A stretch of DNA of 64,000 nt, from contig NZ_JACHIG010000001.1 of assembly GCF_014203095.1 (NCBI RefSeq), positions 558,001 through 622,000 on the forward strand, written 5' to 3'. Position numbers and translations under genes: made by a program. Positions within the stretch are counted from its first letter, which is position 1. Each line of letters opens with the position of its first letter. Source of the DNA: Prosthecobacter vanneervenii. Its GTDB lineage: Bacteria; Verrucomicrobiota; Verrucomicrobiia; Verrucomicrobiales; Verrucomicrobiaceae. Shown here in pieces: positions 53,049 through 61,803 of this stretch. The notes below the pieces were generated by a model. It saw only the letters and a program-made list of their open reading frames with translations, was not told the DNA's origin and did no database searches.

Positions 53049-53138
53049 GGGAAGGGGTTGGGGGAAAGGGCGCGCATCCTAGCAATCTTTGCTCATCACA
53101 CAAGGAGCAATGCGTGCTGGACAGAATACGGGGGCTGC

Positions 53139-54482
53139 ATGCATATAGGAGACATGTTTGCAGGAATCCCGTCTGCCCATGCCATGCTGGCCGTGACCGG
53201 CCCCATTTCCCCGGAAATCATCACCACCGTGGCCGCAGCCATCCTCCTGCCCCCGCTGATCCTCTGGGCGGTCATGCGCTCGAAGCTGAAAAGGCAGGCC
53301 ACCGAAGCCTCCGCCGCGCTGGAGAAATTGCGCGCTGAATCCGACTCAGCACTGCAGACCGTGCAGGCCAAGGCAGCCGCCGATGCGGCTGAGCACGCCC
53401 GGGCCAGCGCCACCGCAGCCGCCAGCCTGGCGGACCTGCAGCAGCGCTTCAGCACCCACCGGGAGGTGGCGGAGCGCCGAGCCAACGACGCCTCTCAGCA
53501 GATCGCTCGCCTGGAGACTGAGCTGGCCGCGACACGAGAAATCGCCGCACAGCTGCCCCCCACACAGAGCCGCATCAAGGATCTGGAGACCGCCCTGGCC
53601 GCCGAGCAGGGTCGTGTGCTGGCCCAGGAACAGGCCATTGCCGCCACCAACGCCCGTGCAGCAGACTTTGAAAAACGGATGATCGACGCCCAGGAGACGA
53701 CCCTGAAGCAAAAGTCTGAGCTGCAACAGACCCTGGTGGAGCTGAAGAAAATCCGCGACGAACAGGCCGCCTACGCCGCAGCCGGCGGCGCGGAGGCAGA
53801 GCTGGCGAAGGCCCGCGAGGCCACCCAGCAGGCCGAGGCCAAGGTGACCAACCTGCAACGCGCCCTCAAGGCCGCCGAGGCCCGTGTGGAGATGGTGCAG
53901 AAGGAATTCATGAACGCCATGGGCATGGCCTCCGCTCCGGCCGCAAGTGGCACCACTGGCGGAGTCAGCGACAAAAAGCTGCGCGAACTGGAGGAAAAAC
54001 TCGCCCAAAACGAGGCCGAGGCCCGCAAGCGTGCCCGCGAAGACGGCTACAAAATCGCCGAACTGGAATACAGGCTCAGTGAAGCCCTGGATGCTGCCCG
54101 CGCTGCCCAGGCACCATCTGCCGCTCCCGCACCTGATCCGACTCCGGCCCCCGAGCCTGCCCCAGCTCCCGCTGTGGTGATGGCGCCCCCCGCAGTGGCC
54201 TCAGAAGCGCCGATCCCCGCCCCCGTCGCGGTCGAAGCGGTGGCAGAGGCTGTGGGTTCAGCACCCGTGAAGCTTGAGGAGCCCAGACCAGAGCCCGTGG
54301 CCACAGAGCAACCTAAAGGTGAGGAAGAGCCCCCTGCCCCGGCACAAGTGGTCGAGCCTGCTGCGCCTGCGTTTTCCCTTCCACCACCTGCGCCACCAGT
54401 TATTGAGCCCCCGGTCACCGTACCACCACCTGCGGCAGCTTTGGAAACCCCGCCGCCTGCTACCGGAGAAACCGCCGTCTGA
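53139..54482 (+). CDS. Membrane-anchored coiled-coil protein with Pro/Ala-rich tail
   Basis: The 447-residue protein has an N-terminal transmembrane helix (ITTVAAAILLPPLILWAV, about 27-45) followed by a long coiled coil (about 50-330) rich in Ala, Glu, Lys and Gln with heptad-like stretches (AETAL-type repeats, KKLRELEEKLAQNEAEARKRAR). From about 330 to the end is a Pro/Ala/Glu-rich low-complexity tail. Two starts are possible: ATG at 53139 (used, preceded by GGGGG) and ATG at 53154 (preceded by AGGAG). Function unknown; it may be a structural or scaffolding protein. Confidence 0.75.
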   Translation: MHIGDMFAGIPSAHAMLAVTGPISPEIITTVAAAILLPPLILWAVMRSKLKRQATEASAALEKLRAESDSALQTVQAKAAADAAEHARASATAAASLADLQQRFSTHREVAERRANDASQQIARLETELAATREIAAQLPPTQSRIKDLETALAAEQGRVLAQEQAIAATNARAADFEKRMIDAQETTLKQKSELQQTLVELKKIRDEQAAYAAAGGAEAELAKAREATQQAEAKVTNLQRALKAAEARVEMVQKEFMNAMGMASAPAASGTTGGVSDKKLRELEEKLAQNEAEARKRAREDGYKIAELEYRLSEALDAARAAQAPSAAPAPDPTPAPEPAPAPAVVMAPPAVASEAPIPAPVAVEAVAEAVGSAPVKLEEPRPEPVATEQPKGEEEPPAPAQVVEPAAPAFSLPPPAPPVIEPPVTVPPPAAALETPPPATGETAV

Positions 54483-54509
54483 GACGGCATTTTTACCGCC
54501 TGCGCTCTC

Positions 54510-54527
54510 CGGGCAATTTTTTGCCCG
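54510..54527. terminator. Hairpin after the coiled-coil gene
   Basis: CGGGCAA / TTGCCCG with a TTTT loop, downstream of another weak stem near 54484-54500. A clean U tract after the stem is lacking. Confidence 0.35.
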
Positions 54528-54550
54528 CCACCTCCGTTTAACTCGCCCGC

Positions 54551-55843
54551 ATGAAACTCACTCTCGCCTTTTTCACACTGCTTTCTGTCTCTGCATTCTC
54601 CGCTCAGGACTGGTCCCGCTTCCGCGGCCCCAACGGCAGCGGCGTCGCAGAAACCACCGGCCTCCCAGCCGTGGTCGATGACAGCACCACGCTGTGGAAA
54701 GTGCCTGCAGGCAAAGGCTGGTCCTCCCCAGTGATCTGGCAGGACATGGTTATTCTCACCGCAGAAACCGCCCCCACCAAGCGTGCCGTGATCGCCTACT
54801 CGACGAAAGATGGCAAGGAGCTCTGGAAGCACGAGGAGGAATTCGTACCGCACCCGATCCACAAGACCTACAACACCTATGCCAGCAGCTCCGCCTTTGC
54901 GGATGCCGAGCGCATCTATATCAACTGGAGCAGCGGCACCAACATCCAGGCCCTGGCGCTGGATCACCAAGGCAAGCTTGTGTGGCGCAACGACCACGTA
55001 GCTGACTACATCCACGAGCATGGCACCGGCATCTCCCCCATTGTGGTGGACGGCCTCATGATCGTGCGCAGCGAGTTTGACTGGCAGCGCGACGGCAAGG
55101 TGTACACCGAAGACCCTGAGCAGCAGAAGTGGAAGAGCTGCATCGTGGCTTTGGATGCCAAGACCGGCAAGCAGTCCTGGAAGCTGGAAATCCCCAACTG
55201 CCTCAACACCTTCTCCACCCCGGTCGTGCATGAGCTGAAAGGCGGAAAAAAGGAAATCATCTGCGCGGACACCGGCAGCGGCGTCATGGGCATCGATCTC
55301 AAGACTGGCAAGATCAACTGGCAGCACAATCCAGGCTACAAACAGCGCAGCCTCGGCTCCGGTGTGCTGAGCGACGACTTCTACTTCTGCACCTTTGGCA
55401 CCGGCGGCGGCGTGAAAGAGATCGCCGCCTTGGACCTGAAGGGCGGCAAGCCCCAGGCCGTGCCCTTCGACATCCCCAAAGGACTCCCCTATGTCCCCTC
55501 CCCCCTTGTCATTGGCGACAAGATGTACCTCCTGGGCGATGGCGGCATCATGCGCTGCGTGGAGTTCAAAACTGGCAAGGTCGTCTATGAAGAGCGTGTG
55601 GAAGGCACCCAGGGAAGCGCCAAGTTCTTCAGCAGCCCCGTGGCAGGCGATGGCAAAATCTTCTGCGCCAGCCAGCAGGGCGACCTCATCGTCATCAAGG
55701 CAGGCACCCAGTTTGAAAAACTCGCCGCCAGCAAGCTCGACGGCCCGGTCAATTCCGTGCCAGCCATCGGCGACAAGCGTCTCTTCGTCCGCACCGCCAA
55801 TTCGCTGTATTGCATCGGTACCAAGGGCCAGCCGGTGCCTTGA
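54551..55843 (+). CDS. Exported PQQ-like beta-propeller protein
   Basis: This 430-residue protein has a signal peptide (MKLTLAFFTLLSVSAFSAQ) followed by DWSRFRGPNGSG, a start seen in many planctomycete/verrucomicrobial propeller proteins. The body is a series of PQQ/BamB-like blades: GKELWKHEEE, GKLVWRNDHV, GKQSWKLEIP, TGKINWQHNPG and GGVKEIAALDLKGG. No PQQ-dehydrogenase catalytic residues are evident, so it is more like BamB or a sensor or adaptor. It lies 68 bp after the coiled-coil gene, so co-transcription is possible. Confidence 0.88.
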   Translation: MKLTLAFFTLLSVSAFSAQDWSRFRGPNGSGVAETTGLPAVVDDSTTLWKVPAGKGWSSPVIWQDMVILTAETAPTKRAVIAYSTKDGKELWKHEEEFVPHPIHKTYNTYASSSAFADAERIYINWSSGTNIQALALDHQGKLVWRNDHVADYIHEHGTGISPIVVDGLMIVRSEFDWQRDGKVYTEDPEQQKWKSCIVALDAKTGKQSWKLEIPNCLNTFSTPVVHELKGGKKEIICADTGSGVMGIDLKTGKINWQHNPGYKQRSLGSGVLSDDFYFCTFGTGGGVKEIAALDLKGGKPQAVPFDIPKGLPYVPSPLVIGDKMYLLGDGGIMRCVEFKTGKVVYEERVEGTQGSAKFFSSPVAGDGKIFCASQQGDLIVIKAGTQFEKLAASKLDGPVNSVPAIGDKRLFVRTANSLYCIGTKGQPVP

Positions 55844-55965
55844 GGACCCAAATTATGGGCGGGTAAAGGCGTTTTTTGCCCCATCATCGATCCGGCTCAT
55901 GTCTACCATGAGGAAAATCTCCTTTGCCAAGACGGAGGGGGCGGCTATGTCTGCGGCCCCTAAAT

Positions 55966-57408
55966 ATGAGCAAAAAAAGTGATTTCGGACTGATCGGCCT
56001 CGCAGTGATGGGCCAGAACCTTGTTCTCAACGTGGAGAGCCGCGGCTTCCAGGTGAGCGTTTTCAACCGTACCACGAGCGTGGTGGATGAATTTGTGGCC
56101 AAGCACCCCGGCAAGGCTCTCGTGGGCTGCCATACCCTGGAGGAGTTCGTCCAGAGCTTGGCCACCCCGCGCAAGATTCACATCATGGTGAAATCCACCG
56201 CCGTGAAGGACACCGACCGCGATGCCGTGGACGCCGTGATCGAGCAACTGATCCCCCTGCTGGACAAGAACGACATCGTCATCGACGGCGGCAACAGCTT
56301 CTACCAGACCACCGAGCGCCGCGACGCCTACCTCACGGAAAAAGGCCTGCGCTTCATCGGTGCCGGCGTCTCCGGTGGTGAAGAAGGTGCCCGCAAAGGC
56401 CCCTCCATCATGCCCGGCGGTCCTGCCAGCACCTGGGAGGTGATGAAGCCCATCTTTGAATCCATCGCCGCCAAGGTGGATGGAGAGCCCTGCGTCATCC
56501 ACATCGGCCCCGGCGGCGCCGGCCACTATGTGAAGATGATCCACAACGGCATCGAGTACGGCGACATGCAGCTCATCTGCGAAGCCTACAACATCTTCAA
56601 GAACGCCGGATTCACCACCGACGAGATGGCCGCCATCTTTAACGAGTGGAACGAAGGCGACCTGCTGAGCTACCTCATCCAGATCTCCGGCAAAGCCCTG
56701 GAGCAGAAGGACCCCGAGACCGGCAAGCCCATCGTGGAACTCATCGTGGACAAGGCCGGCCAGAAAGGCACCGGCCAGTGGACGCTGCTCAACGCCGCTG
56801 AAAACGCCGTCGTCATCAGCACCATCAACGCCGCCGTGGAGGCGCGCATTCTTTCCAGCCAGAAGAAGCAGCGCGTCGCCGCCAGCACCCAGCTCACTGG
56901 CCCGGCTGTGAACATCACCACAGACAAGAAGGAACTCGTGAAGAAGGTGCACGACGCACTCTATGCCTCCAAGATCATCTCCTACGCGCAGGGTCTGGAC
57001 CTGATCAAGACCATGGGAGAGAAGAAGAACTGGGGCCTCGACCTCGGCCGCATTGCCGCCATCTGGCGCGGCGGCTGCATCATCCGTGCGAAGTTCCTCA
57101 ACCGCATCACGGACGCCTACCGCACCAATTCCAATCTGGCCAACCTGATGCTCGACCCGTTCTTCAAGGACGTGCTGAGCAAGACCCAGCAGAACTGGCG
57201 CGAAGTGGTGGCCCTGGCCACACTGAACGGCATCCCCGTCCCCGCCTTCTCCGCCTCCCTCGGCTACTACGACAGCTACCGCGCCGCCCGCCTGCCCGCC
57301 AACCTGCTGCAGGCCCAGCGCGACTTCTTCGGCGCCCATACCTATGAGCGCACGGACAAGCCTGAAGGCCAGATGTTCCATACGGAGTGGCCTGAGGTGA
57401 TCGGGTGA
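55966..57408 (+). CDS. gnd: 6-phosphogluconate dehydrogenase, decarboxylating
   Basis: Gnd oxidatively decarboxylates 6-phosphogluconate to ribulose 5-phosphate with NADP+ (pentose phosphate pathway). The 480-residue length is that of the long (dimeric) class. The N-terminal GLIGLAVMGQNLVLN is the nucleotide fold; GVSGGEEGARKGPSIMPGG is the family signature; GAGHYVKMIHNGIEYGDMQL holds the catalytic Lys and substrate residues; and the C-terminus carries ANLLQAQRDFFGAHTYER. The start is the ATG at 55966; an in-frame TTG at 55924 has no support. Confidence 0.98.
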   Translation: MSKKSDFGLIGLAVMGQNLVLNVESRGFQVSVFNRTTSVVDEFVAKHPGKALVGCHTLEEFVQSLATPRKIHIMVKSTAVKDTDRDAVDAVIEQLIPLLDKNDIVIDGGNSFYQTTERRDAYLTEKGLRFIGAGVSGGEEGARKGPSIMPGGPASTWEVMKPIFESIAAKVDGEPCVIHIGPGGAGHYVKMIHNGIEYGDMQLICEAYNIFKNAGFTTDEMAAIFNEWNEGDLLSYLIQISGKALEQKDPETGKPIVELIVDKAGQKGTGQWTLLNAAENAVVISTINAAVEARILSSQKKQRVAASTQLTGPAVNITTDKKELVKKVHDALYASKIISYAQGLDLIKTMGEKKNWGLDLGRIAAIWRGGCIIRAKFLNRITDAYRTNSNLANLMLDPFFKDVLSKTQQNWREVVALATLNGIPVPAFSASLGYYDSYRAARLPANLLQAQRDFFGAHTYERTDKPEGQMFHTEWPEVIG

Positions 57409-57419
57409 TTTGGTGAAAC

Positions 57420-57440
57420 CCCAGTTGCGGCGCAACTGGG
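57420..57440 (+). terminator. Hairpin terminator after gnd
   Basis: CCCAGTTGC / GCAACTGGG with a GGC loop, followed 34 nt later by a T run (57474-57480) after a second, weaker stem. Confidence 0.5.
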
Positions 57441-57493
57441 CAACTTTGAAGGCGGTTGGGGCAACCCGGCCGTCTTTTTTGTGCACTGAAAAA

Positions 57494-57523
57494 CGGAGCC
57501 TGTCTCTTTCGAGACAGGCTCCG
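57494..57523 (-). terminator. Hairpin terminator after the EF-G paralogue
   Basis: A perfect 13-bp stem CGGAGCCTGTCTC / GAGACAGGCTCCG with a 4-nt loop. The A run at 57489-57493 becomes a U run on the minus-strand transcript. Confidence 0.75.
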
Positions 57524-57538
57524 CGCTGTTGCACTTGG

Positions 57539-59608
57539 TTATCCTTCAACAAGTCGCTTCAGCACCGACTCCGGCACCACTTCATATGAGGTGGGAACCA
57601 TAGTGTAGCTGGCACGGCCGCGTGAGAGGCTGCGGATGGCGCCAGCGTAGCCGAACATCTCTAACAATGGCACTTCGGCGAGAATACCTGCCTCGTGGCC
57701 TCGGTGGTCGATGTTCATGACACGAGCGCGGCGGCGGTTCAGATCGCCCAGGATGTCTCCCTGGTGCTCTCCTGAAACGGTGCACTCCACCAGCATCACG
57801 GGCTCCAGCAAAACGGGAGCCGCGTGACGCACGGCTTCATGCAGCGCCACAGCAGCGGCCATGCGGAAGGCCTGATCGTTGGAGTCTTTCGCGTGGAGAG
57901 CTCCGTCAATGATGCGAACGCGCATGTCCACCAGGGGGCTGCCAGCCAGAGGTCCGGCCAGAGCCGCCTCGGTGATGCCACGACGCACCGCTCCCAGGAA
58001 CTGGGAGGGGATGCTGCCGCCGATGATGGCGTCTTCGATGACGATGCCTGCGCCACGCTCAAGCGGCTGCACGGAGAGCTTCACCCGCGCATACATGCCT
58101 GAGCCGCCGTTTTGCTTTTTGAGCAAATGATCGGCCTCAGCCTCTTGCGTGATGGTTTCACGGCATGCGATCTCCGGTGCGCCAGCGATGGTTTCGACGC
58201 CATGCTCGCGCAGGAGTTTTTCGCGGATCACTTCAAGGTGGAGTTCGCCCATGCCGGAGATGAGGCACTGGCCTGTCTCCTCATGAGTGCGCACGCGGAA
58301 GGTGGGGTCCTCATCGGCCAGACGCGCAAGCGCGGTGGACAGACGGGACTGATCGGAGGACTTCGCAGGCTCGATGGCCATGCTGACGACGGGTTCTGGG
58401 AACACCGGGGGCTCCAGCATGAGAGCATGCCCCTCCAGGCACAGGGTGTCTCCTGTGCTGAAATCCCGCAGACCAGTGACGACGCAGATGTCGCCAGCCT
58501 GAACGCTTTCGAGTTCATCACGGCGGTCGGCAAAGACACGCAGGAGCCTGCCGCAGCGCTCGGTTTTGCCGAGGCGCGGATTGAGGAGTGGTACGCCCTT
58601 TTGGAGCGTTCCTGCATAAACACGCACATAGACGAGCCTGCCCGCCTGCGGATGACGCACGACCTTGAAGGCCAGCGCAGCCAGCGGCATTTCTGCCACT
58701 TCCGCACGCTGCACTTCTGAGGGTGCAGGCAGGAAGTCCACGATGGCATCCACCAGCGCGGAGACGCCGATGTGTTTGTAGGCACTGCCGCCGATTACAG
58801 GCACAAAGCGACATGCGATGGTCTGACGACGCACCGCTGCGCGCAGCACCTGCGCAGGCACAGGCTGGCCTTCGATCCACAAGGCAGCAATCTCATCATC
58901 CAGACTGGCGAGCGCTTCAATCAGCTCACGCCGGGCCGTTTCCAATGCAGAGCACCATTCGGCAGGAATGTCCTCCACAATGAATCCGGTGGGCGATTCT
59001 GCATTGGGACGCAGTGCACGTTCATCGATGATGTCGATCTGCCCACAGAGTCCAGATTCTGCGCCCCATGGCAGCAGCACTGGCCAGGCATTAGCGCCCA
59101 GCTTGCTACGCAGTTCGCCCACGACGCGGGCAAAGTCCGCCCCCTGACGGTCCATCTTGTTGATGAACGCCACACGGGGTACGCGATAGCGGTCCGTCTG
59201 TCGCCAGACGGTTTCACTTTGTGGCTGCACGCCACCGACTCCGCAGAAGACGGCGACAGCGCCGTCGAGCACGCGCAGGGAGCGCTCCACCTCGGCGGTG
59301 AAGTCCACATGGCCGGGGGTGTCGATGATATTGAGCCGGTGCGGCTGGCCTGAATGCAGGCGCGTGAGTCCTGATACTGGTTGCTGCGTCCACTCGCATG
59401 GAGCTGCAGCAGAGGAGATGGTGATGCCCTTCTCGCGCTCAATGTCGGAGAAGTCGGTGGCGGTGTTTCCCTCATGCACGTCTCCGCATGCATGGATGGC
59501 TCCTGCGTAAAAGAGGATGCGCTCGGTGAGCGTGGTTTTGCCAGCATCAATGTGGGCCGCGATGCCAATGTTGCGGATGCGGCCGGTGTCAGTCGTGTTG
59601 AGTTTCAT
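57539..59608 (-). CDS. Elongation factor G paralogue (EF-G-like GTPase)
   Basis: The 689-residue translation GTPase has the EF-G five-domain layout: P-loop AHIDAGKTT (18-26), switch II DTPGHVDFTAEVERSLRVLDGAVAVF, NKMD in FINKMDRQGADF, domain II, and domain IV with GDLNRRRARVMNIDHRG near the C-terminus. It departs from standard FusA in several places: the effector loop reads NTATDFSDIEREKGITISSA, and the domain IV tip reads LKKQNGGSGMYARVKLS. It probably represents the second EF-G (fusA2-like) rather than the main one, which usually lies with rpsL/rpsG/tuf. The role could be ribosome recycling or stress translation. The start is the ATG at 59608. Confidence 0.88.
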   Translation of the reverse strand: MKLNTTDTGRIRNIGIAAHIDAGKTTLTERILFYAGAIHACGDVHEGNTATDFSDIEREKGITISSAAAPCEWTQQPVSGLTRLHSGQPHRLNIIDTPGHVDFTAEVERSLRVLDGAVAVFCGVGGVQPQSETVWRQTDRYRVPRVAFINKMDRQGADFARVVGELRSKLGANAWPVLLPWGAESGLCGQIDIIDERALRPNAESPTGFIVEDIPAEWCSALETARRELIEALASLDDEIAALWIEGQPVPAQVLRAAVRRQTIACRFVPVIGGSAYKHIGVSALVDAIVDFLPAPSEVQRAEVAEMPLAALAFKVVRHPQAGRLVYVRVYAGTLQKGVPLLNPRLGKTERCGRLLRVFADRRDELESVQAGDICVVTGLRDFSTGDTLCLEGHALMLEPPVFPEPVVSMAIEPAKSSDQSRLSTALARLADEDPTFRVRTHEETGQCLISGMGELHLEVIREKLLREHGVETIAGAPEIACRETITQEAEADHLLKKQNGGSGMYARVKLSVQPLERGAGIVIEDAIIGGSIPSQFLGAVRRGITEAALAGPLAGSPLVDMRVRIIDGALHAKDSNDQAFRMAAAVALHEAVRHAAPVLLEPVMLVECTVSGEHQGDILGDLNRRRARVMNIDHRGHEAGILAEVPLLEMFGYAGAIRSLSRGRASYTMVPTSYEVVPESVLKRLVEG

Positions 59609-59637
59609 AAGAGTCAGATGTTCAAAGCGGAACGGCT

Positions 59638-59702
59638 GCTCCCCGGGCGGATATGAAAAGGCCCTGATGCGACTGGCGGCATTCAGGGCTCCCGGGGATA
59701 GC
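59638..59702 (-). promoter_or_regulatory. Structured leader of the EF-G paralogue
   Basis: The leader 30 nt upstream of the start folds into nested stems: an outer GCTCCCCGGG / CCCGGGGATAGC pair and an inner GCCCTGATGC / GCATTCAGGGC pair. On the minus strand the inner stem is followed by CCTTTTC, so it could act as an attenuator or RNA-binding site. The evidence is base-pairing only. Confidence 0.4.
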
Positions 59703-59859
59703 AGCGATATCTGACTTTTGTCCTCTATGACATAGTCATCCCGAGCCCTGGCCGCAGCCGGGCTGAAGAAACTATTTTGAGAACACGCGGTGTCATAAGC
59801 GTGCCGTTATCATGCACCTGAATGCGATTTTGTCAATGTGAGCGCAGGACACGGAAGAA

Positions 59860-60963
59860 TCATGCTTGCAGCACCTCGGCCCATTCCTGCAGGTGGCGCT
59901 CCCAGGTAAGGGAGCGGACGGTTTCGCAGGCAGCGGTGGAAAGGGATTGCCACTGGGTGCCATCGAAGGCCAGTGCTTCCTTGATGCGGGCGGCGAGTTC
60001 GCGCGGCTGCTGCGGATGGTAGAGCATGAGGCCGTTTTCCTCATTGCGCACGTGATCCACGGCCCCGTCCATCACTGAGATGATTCCAGGCAGACCGCAT
60101 GCCATGCTTTGCAGCACGGTGTTTGAAAAGGCATCGTATTGCGTGGGATGCACATACCAGTCGGCAGATTGGTAGAGTTCCACGAGATTGCTCGTCACCG
60201 GCACAGAACGCACACGTGAAGCGATGCCGAGGCGCTGGATCTTTTCCTGGATGGCTGGGCCGGGCTTCTTGCCCACGATCCAGAGTGTGGCGTCGATCTG
60301 AGACATGGCCTCGATCAAAGGCTCCAGTCCGCGACGGCGGTGGCTTAGAGAGACAAAAAGCAGCACGGGCTTGGATGCATCTGTCTGCAGCTTCCTGCAG
60401 TTAAGCTCACGTACGACAGCACGGTTTTCGGCGGGCTTGAAGAGCTGCGTCTCCACGGGCGGGGAGAGCATGTGAAAGCGCTCGCCATCGGTACCGTACA
60501 CGCCTTGAAGCTGAGCGGCAACGCGGGCGGAGCTGGTGACGTAGCGGCGCGTTTCATTCCCAGTGTAGAGTTTGCGCTCCAAATGCAGTTCATACAGATG
60601 ACGCAGGCTGTAGCGCTGCCAAAGGGGGAGCAGGTTTCCGTAGATGCGATGGCAGCCGGTGCCATTGCGGTGGATGTCCTGCGCGCAGGTGCGCCCAAAA
60701 CCGATGCTGATGTCCACACCGGCTGATCGTGCCGCGCGAGGAGCAATGCGGTTGAAATGCCACATGCGGAGCACAGCCGAACCACGTAAACGCGGCTGAA
60801 GCTCCCAATTTCCAGGAAGTGACGCGCCGATCTCAGGCGTGGTCAAAGATGTGACATAGGTCAGCTGATGCCCTGCTGCGTGCATGCGGCGGGCGAAGTC
60901 GATGAGGTAATTCTCCACACCGGAGCCACGGATGATCTGCGGATGGATGAGGGCGATTTTCAT
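59860..60963 (-). CDS. Glycosyltransferase family 4-like protein
   Basis: This 367-residue GT-B type transferase has the N-terminal acceptor domain (MKIALIHPQIIRGSGVENYLIDFARRM) and the C-terminal nucleotide-sugar domain (PVLLFVSLSHRRRGLEPLIEAM, LVELYQSADWYVHPTQYDAFSNTVLQSMACGLPGIIS). The EX7E motif typical of GT4 is altered: the positions are D277 and Q285, so both glutamates are missing. The sugar acceptor is unknown; WaaG/WabH-like lipopolysaccharide transferases are the closest outline. It starts 1 nt after the stop of the GT2 gene and ends the operon. Confidence 0.85.
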   Translation of the reverse strand: MKIALIHPQIIRGSGVENYLIDFARRMHAAGHQLTYVTSLTTPEIGASLPGNWELQPRLRGSAVLRMWHFNRIAPRAARSAGVDISIGFGRTCAQDIHRNGTGCHRIYGNLLPLWQRYSLRHLYELHLERKLYTGNETRRYVTSSARVAAQLQGVYGTDGERFHMLSPPVETQLFKPAENRAVVRELNCRKLQTDASKPVLLFVSLSHRRRGLEPLIEAMSQIDATLWIVGKKPGPAIQEKIQRLGIASRVRSVPVTSNLVELYQSADWYVHPTQYDAFSNTVLQSMACGLPGIISVMDGAVDHVRNEENGLMLYHPQQPRELAARIKEALAFDGTQWQSLSTAACETVRSLTWERHLQEWAEVLQA

Positions 60964-60964
60964 C

Positions 60965-61750
60965 TTATTGCTGCGTCCTGCGCTCTGCTTCGCTCTCGTA
61001 CATGCGGCTGTAGCGGTCAAAGGTGAAGAAGGCGGTGGCGGCGGCGATCCAGAGGCCGGGGAAGCCATCGAGGAAGCCGCGCTTGAGGAGGTAGGCGCGG
61101 GTGAAACGCCACCAAGGACGGAAGAGCGTATGCAGCAAGGACCAGCGTTTTCCCTTACTTTGCTGCGTTTGAAGGAACACGTTGGAATATTGAACGTGCT
61201 TCACCAGGTAGTGCTGGATGTTTTTGAAGGAGTAGTGGAGCAGGTCCCCTTTCAGCGTGGTGCAAGGTCCGTCCACATCCAGCCGCTCGTGCACCTGGCC
61301 GCCGCCATCTGCGGCCCAACGGCTTTTGGTGCGGCGAAAGAGGCGGATTTTGCGATCCGGATACCAGTCGCCGTGGTGAATCCAGCGGCCCATGAACCAA
61401 ACGAGGCGGGACATCCATGCGCCATCAAAGCGGTTTTCATCGCCGGAAATGAAGAAGTTTTGTATCGAATTCCGCAATTCCGGGGTGAGTTCCTCGTCGC
61501 AGTCCAATCCGAGGATCCAGGGCTGGGTGCAAAGGCTGAGGCAAAGGTTTTTCTGGGCGGTGTAGCCGAGCCAGTCCTGATGGACGAAACGAGCGCCGAA
61601 CTCCGCGGCGATCTCGGCGGTGCGGTCCGTGGAGCCGGAGTCCACGATCACGATCTCCTCCGCGAGATCCTGGATGCTGGCGAGGCAGCGGCGCAGGTTG
61701 GCCTCTTCATTGAGGGAGATGATGGAGATCGAGAGAGGCAGTCGGGACAT
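60965..61750 (-). CDS. Family 2 glycosyltransferase, WaaE/KdtX-like
   Basis: The 261-residue GT-A transferase starts SRLPLSISIISLNEEANLRRCL (nucleotide-sugar site), then IVIVDSGSTDRTAEIA, and DCDEEL as the metal-binding DxD-type motif. RIRLF-type and DGPCTTLKGDLLHYSFKNIQHY segments match the lipopolysaccharide core glucosyltransferase (WaaE/KdtX) group. Residues 220-250 hold an amphipathic or membrane-associated helix. It sits in the middle of the operon: 53 bp after the ketoacyl synthase and 1 nt before the GT4 gene. A cell-envelope glycan is the probable product. Confidence 0.9.
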   Translation of the reverse strand: MSRLPLSISIISLNEEANLRRCLASIQDLAEEIVIVDSGSTDRTAEIAAEFGARFVHQDWLGYTAQKNLCLSLCTQPWILGLDCDEELTPELRNSIQNFFISGDENRFDGAWMSRLVWFMGRWIHHGDWYPDRKIRLFRRTKSRWAADGGGQVHERLDVDGPCTTLKGDLLHYSFKNIQHYLVKHVQYSNVFLQTQQSKGKRWSLLHTLFRPWWRFTRAYLLKRGFLDGFPGLWIAAATAFFTFDRYSRMYESEAERRTQQ

Positions 61751-61803
61751 GCGGAATAGGTGGGGCGATTCTGGCGAATCTGAGCGCTGGTGCCAAGCGC
61801 GAA

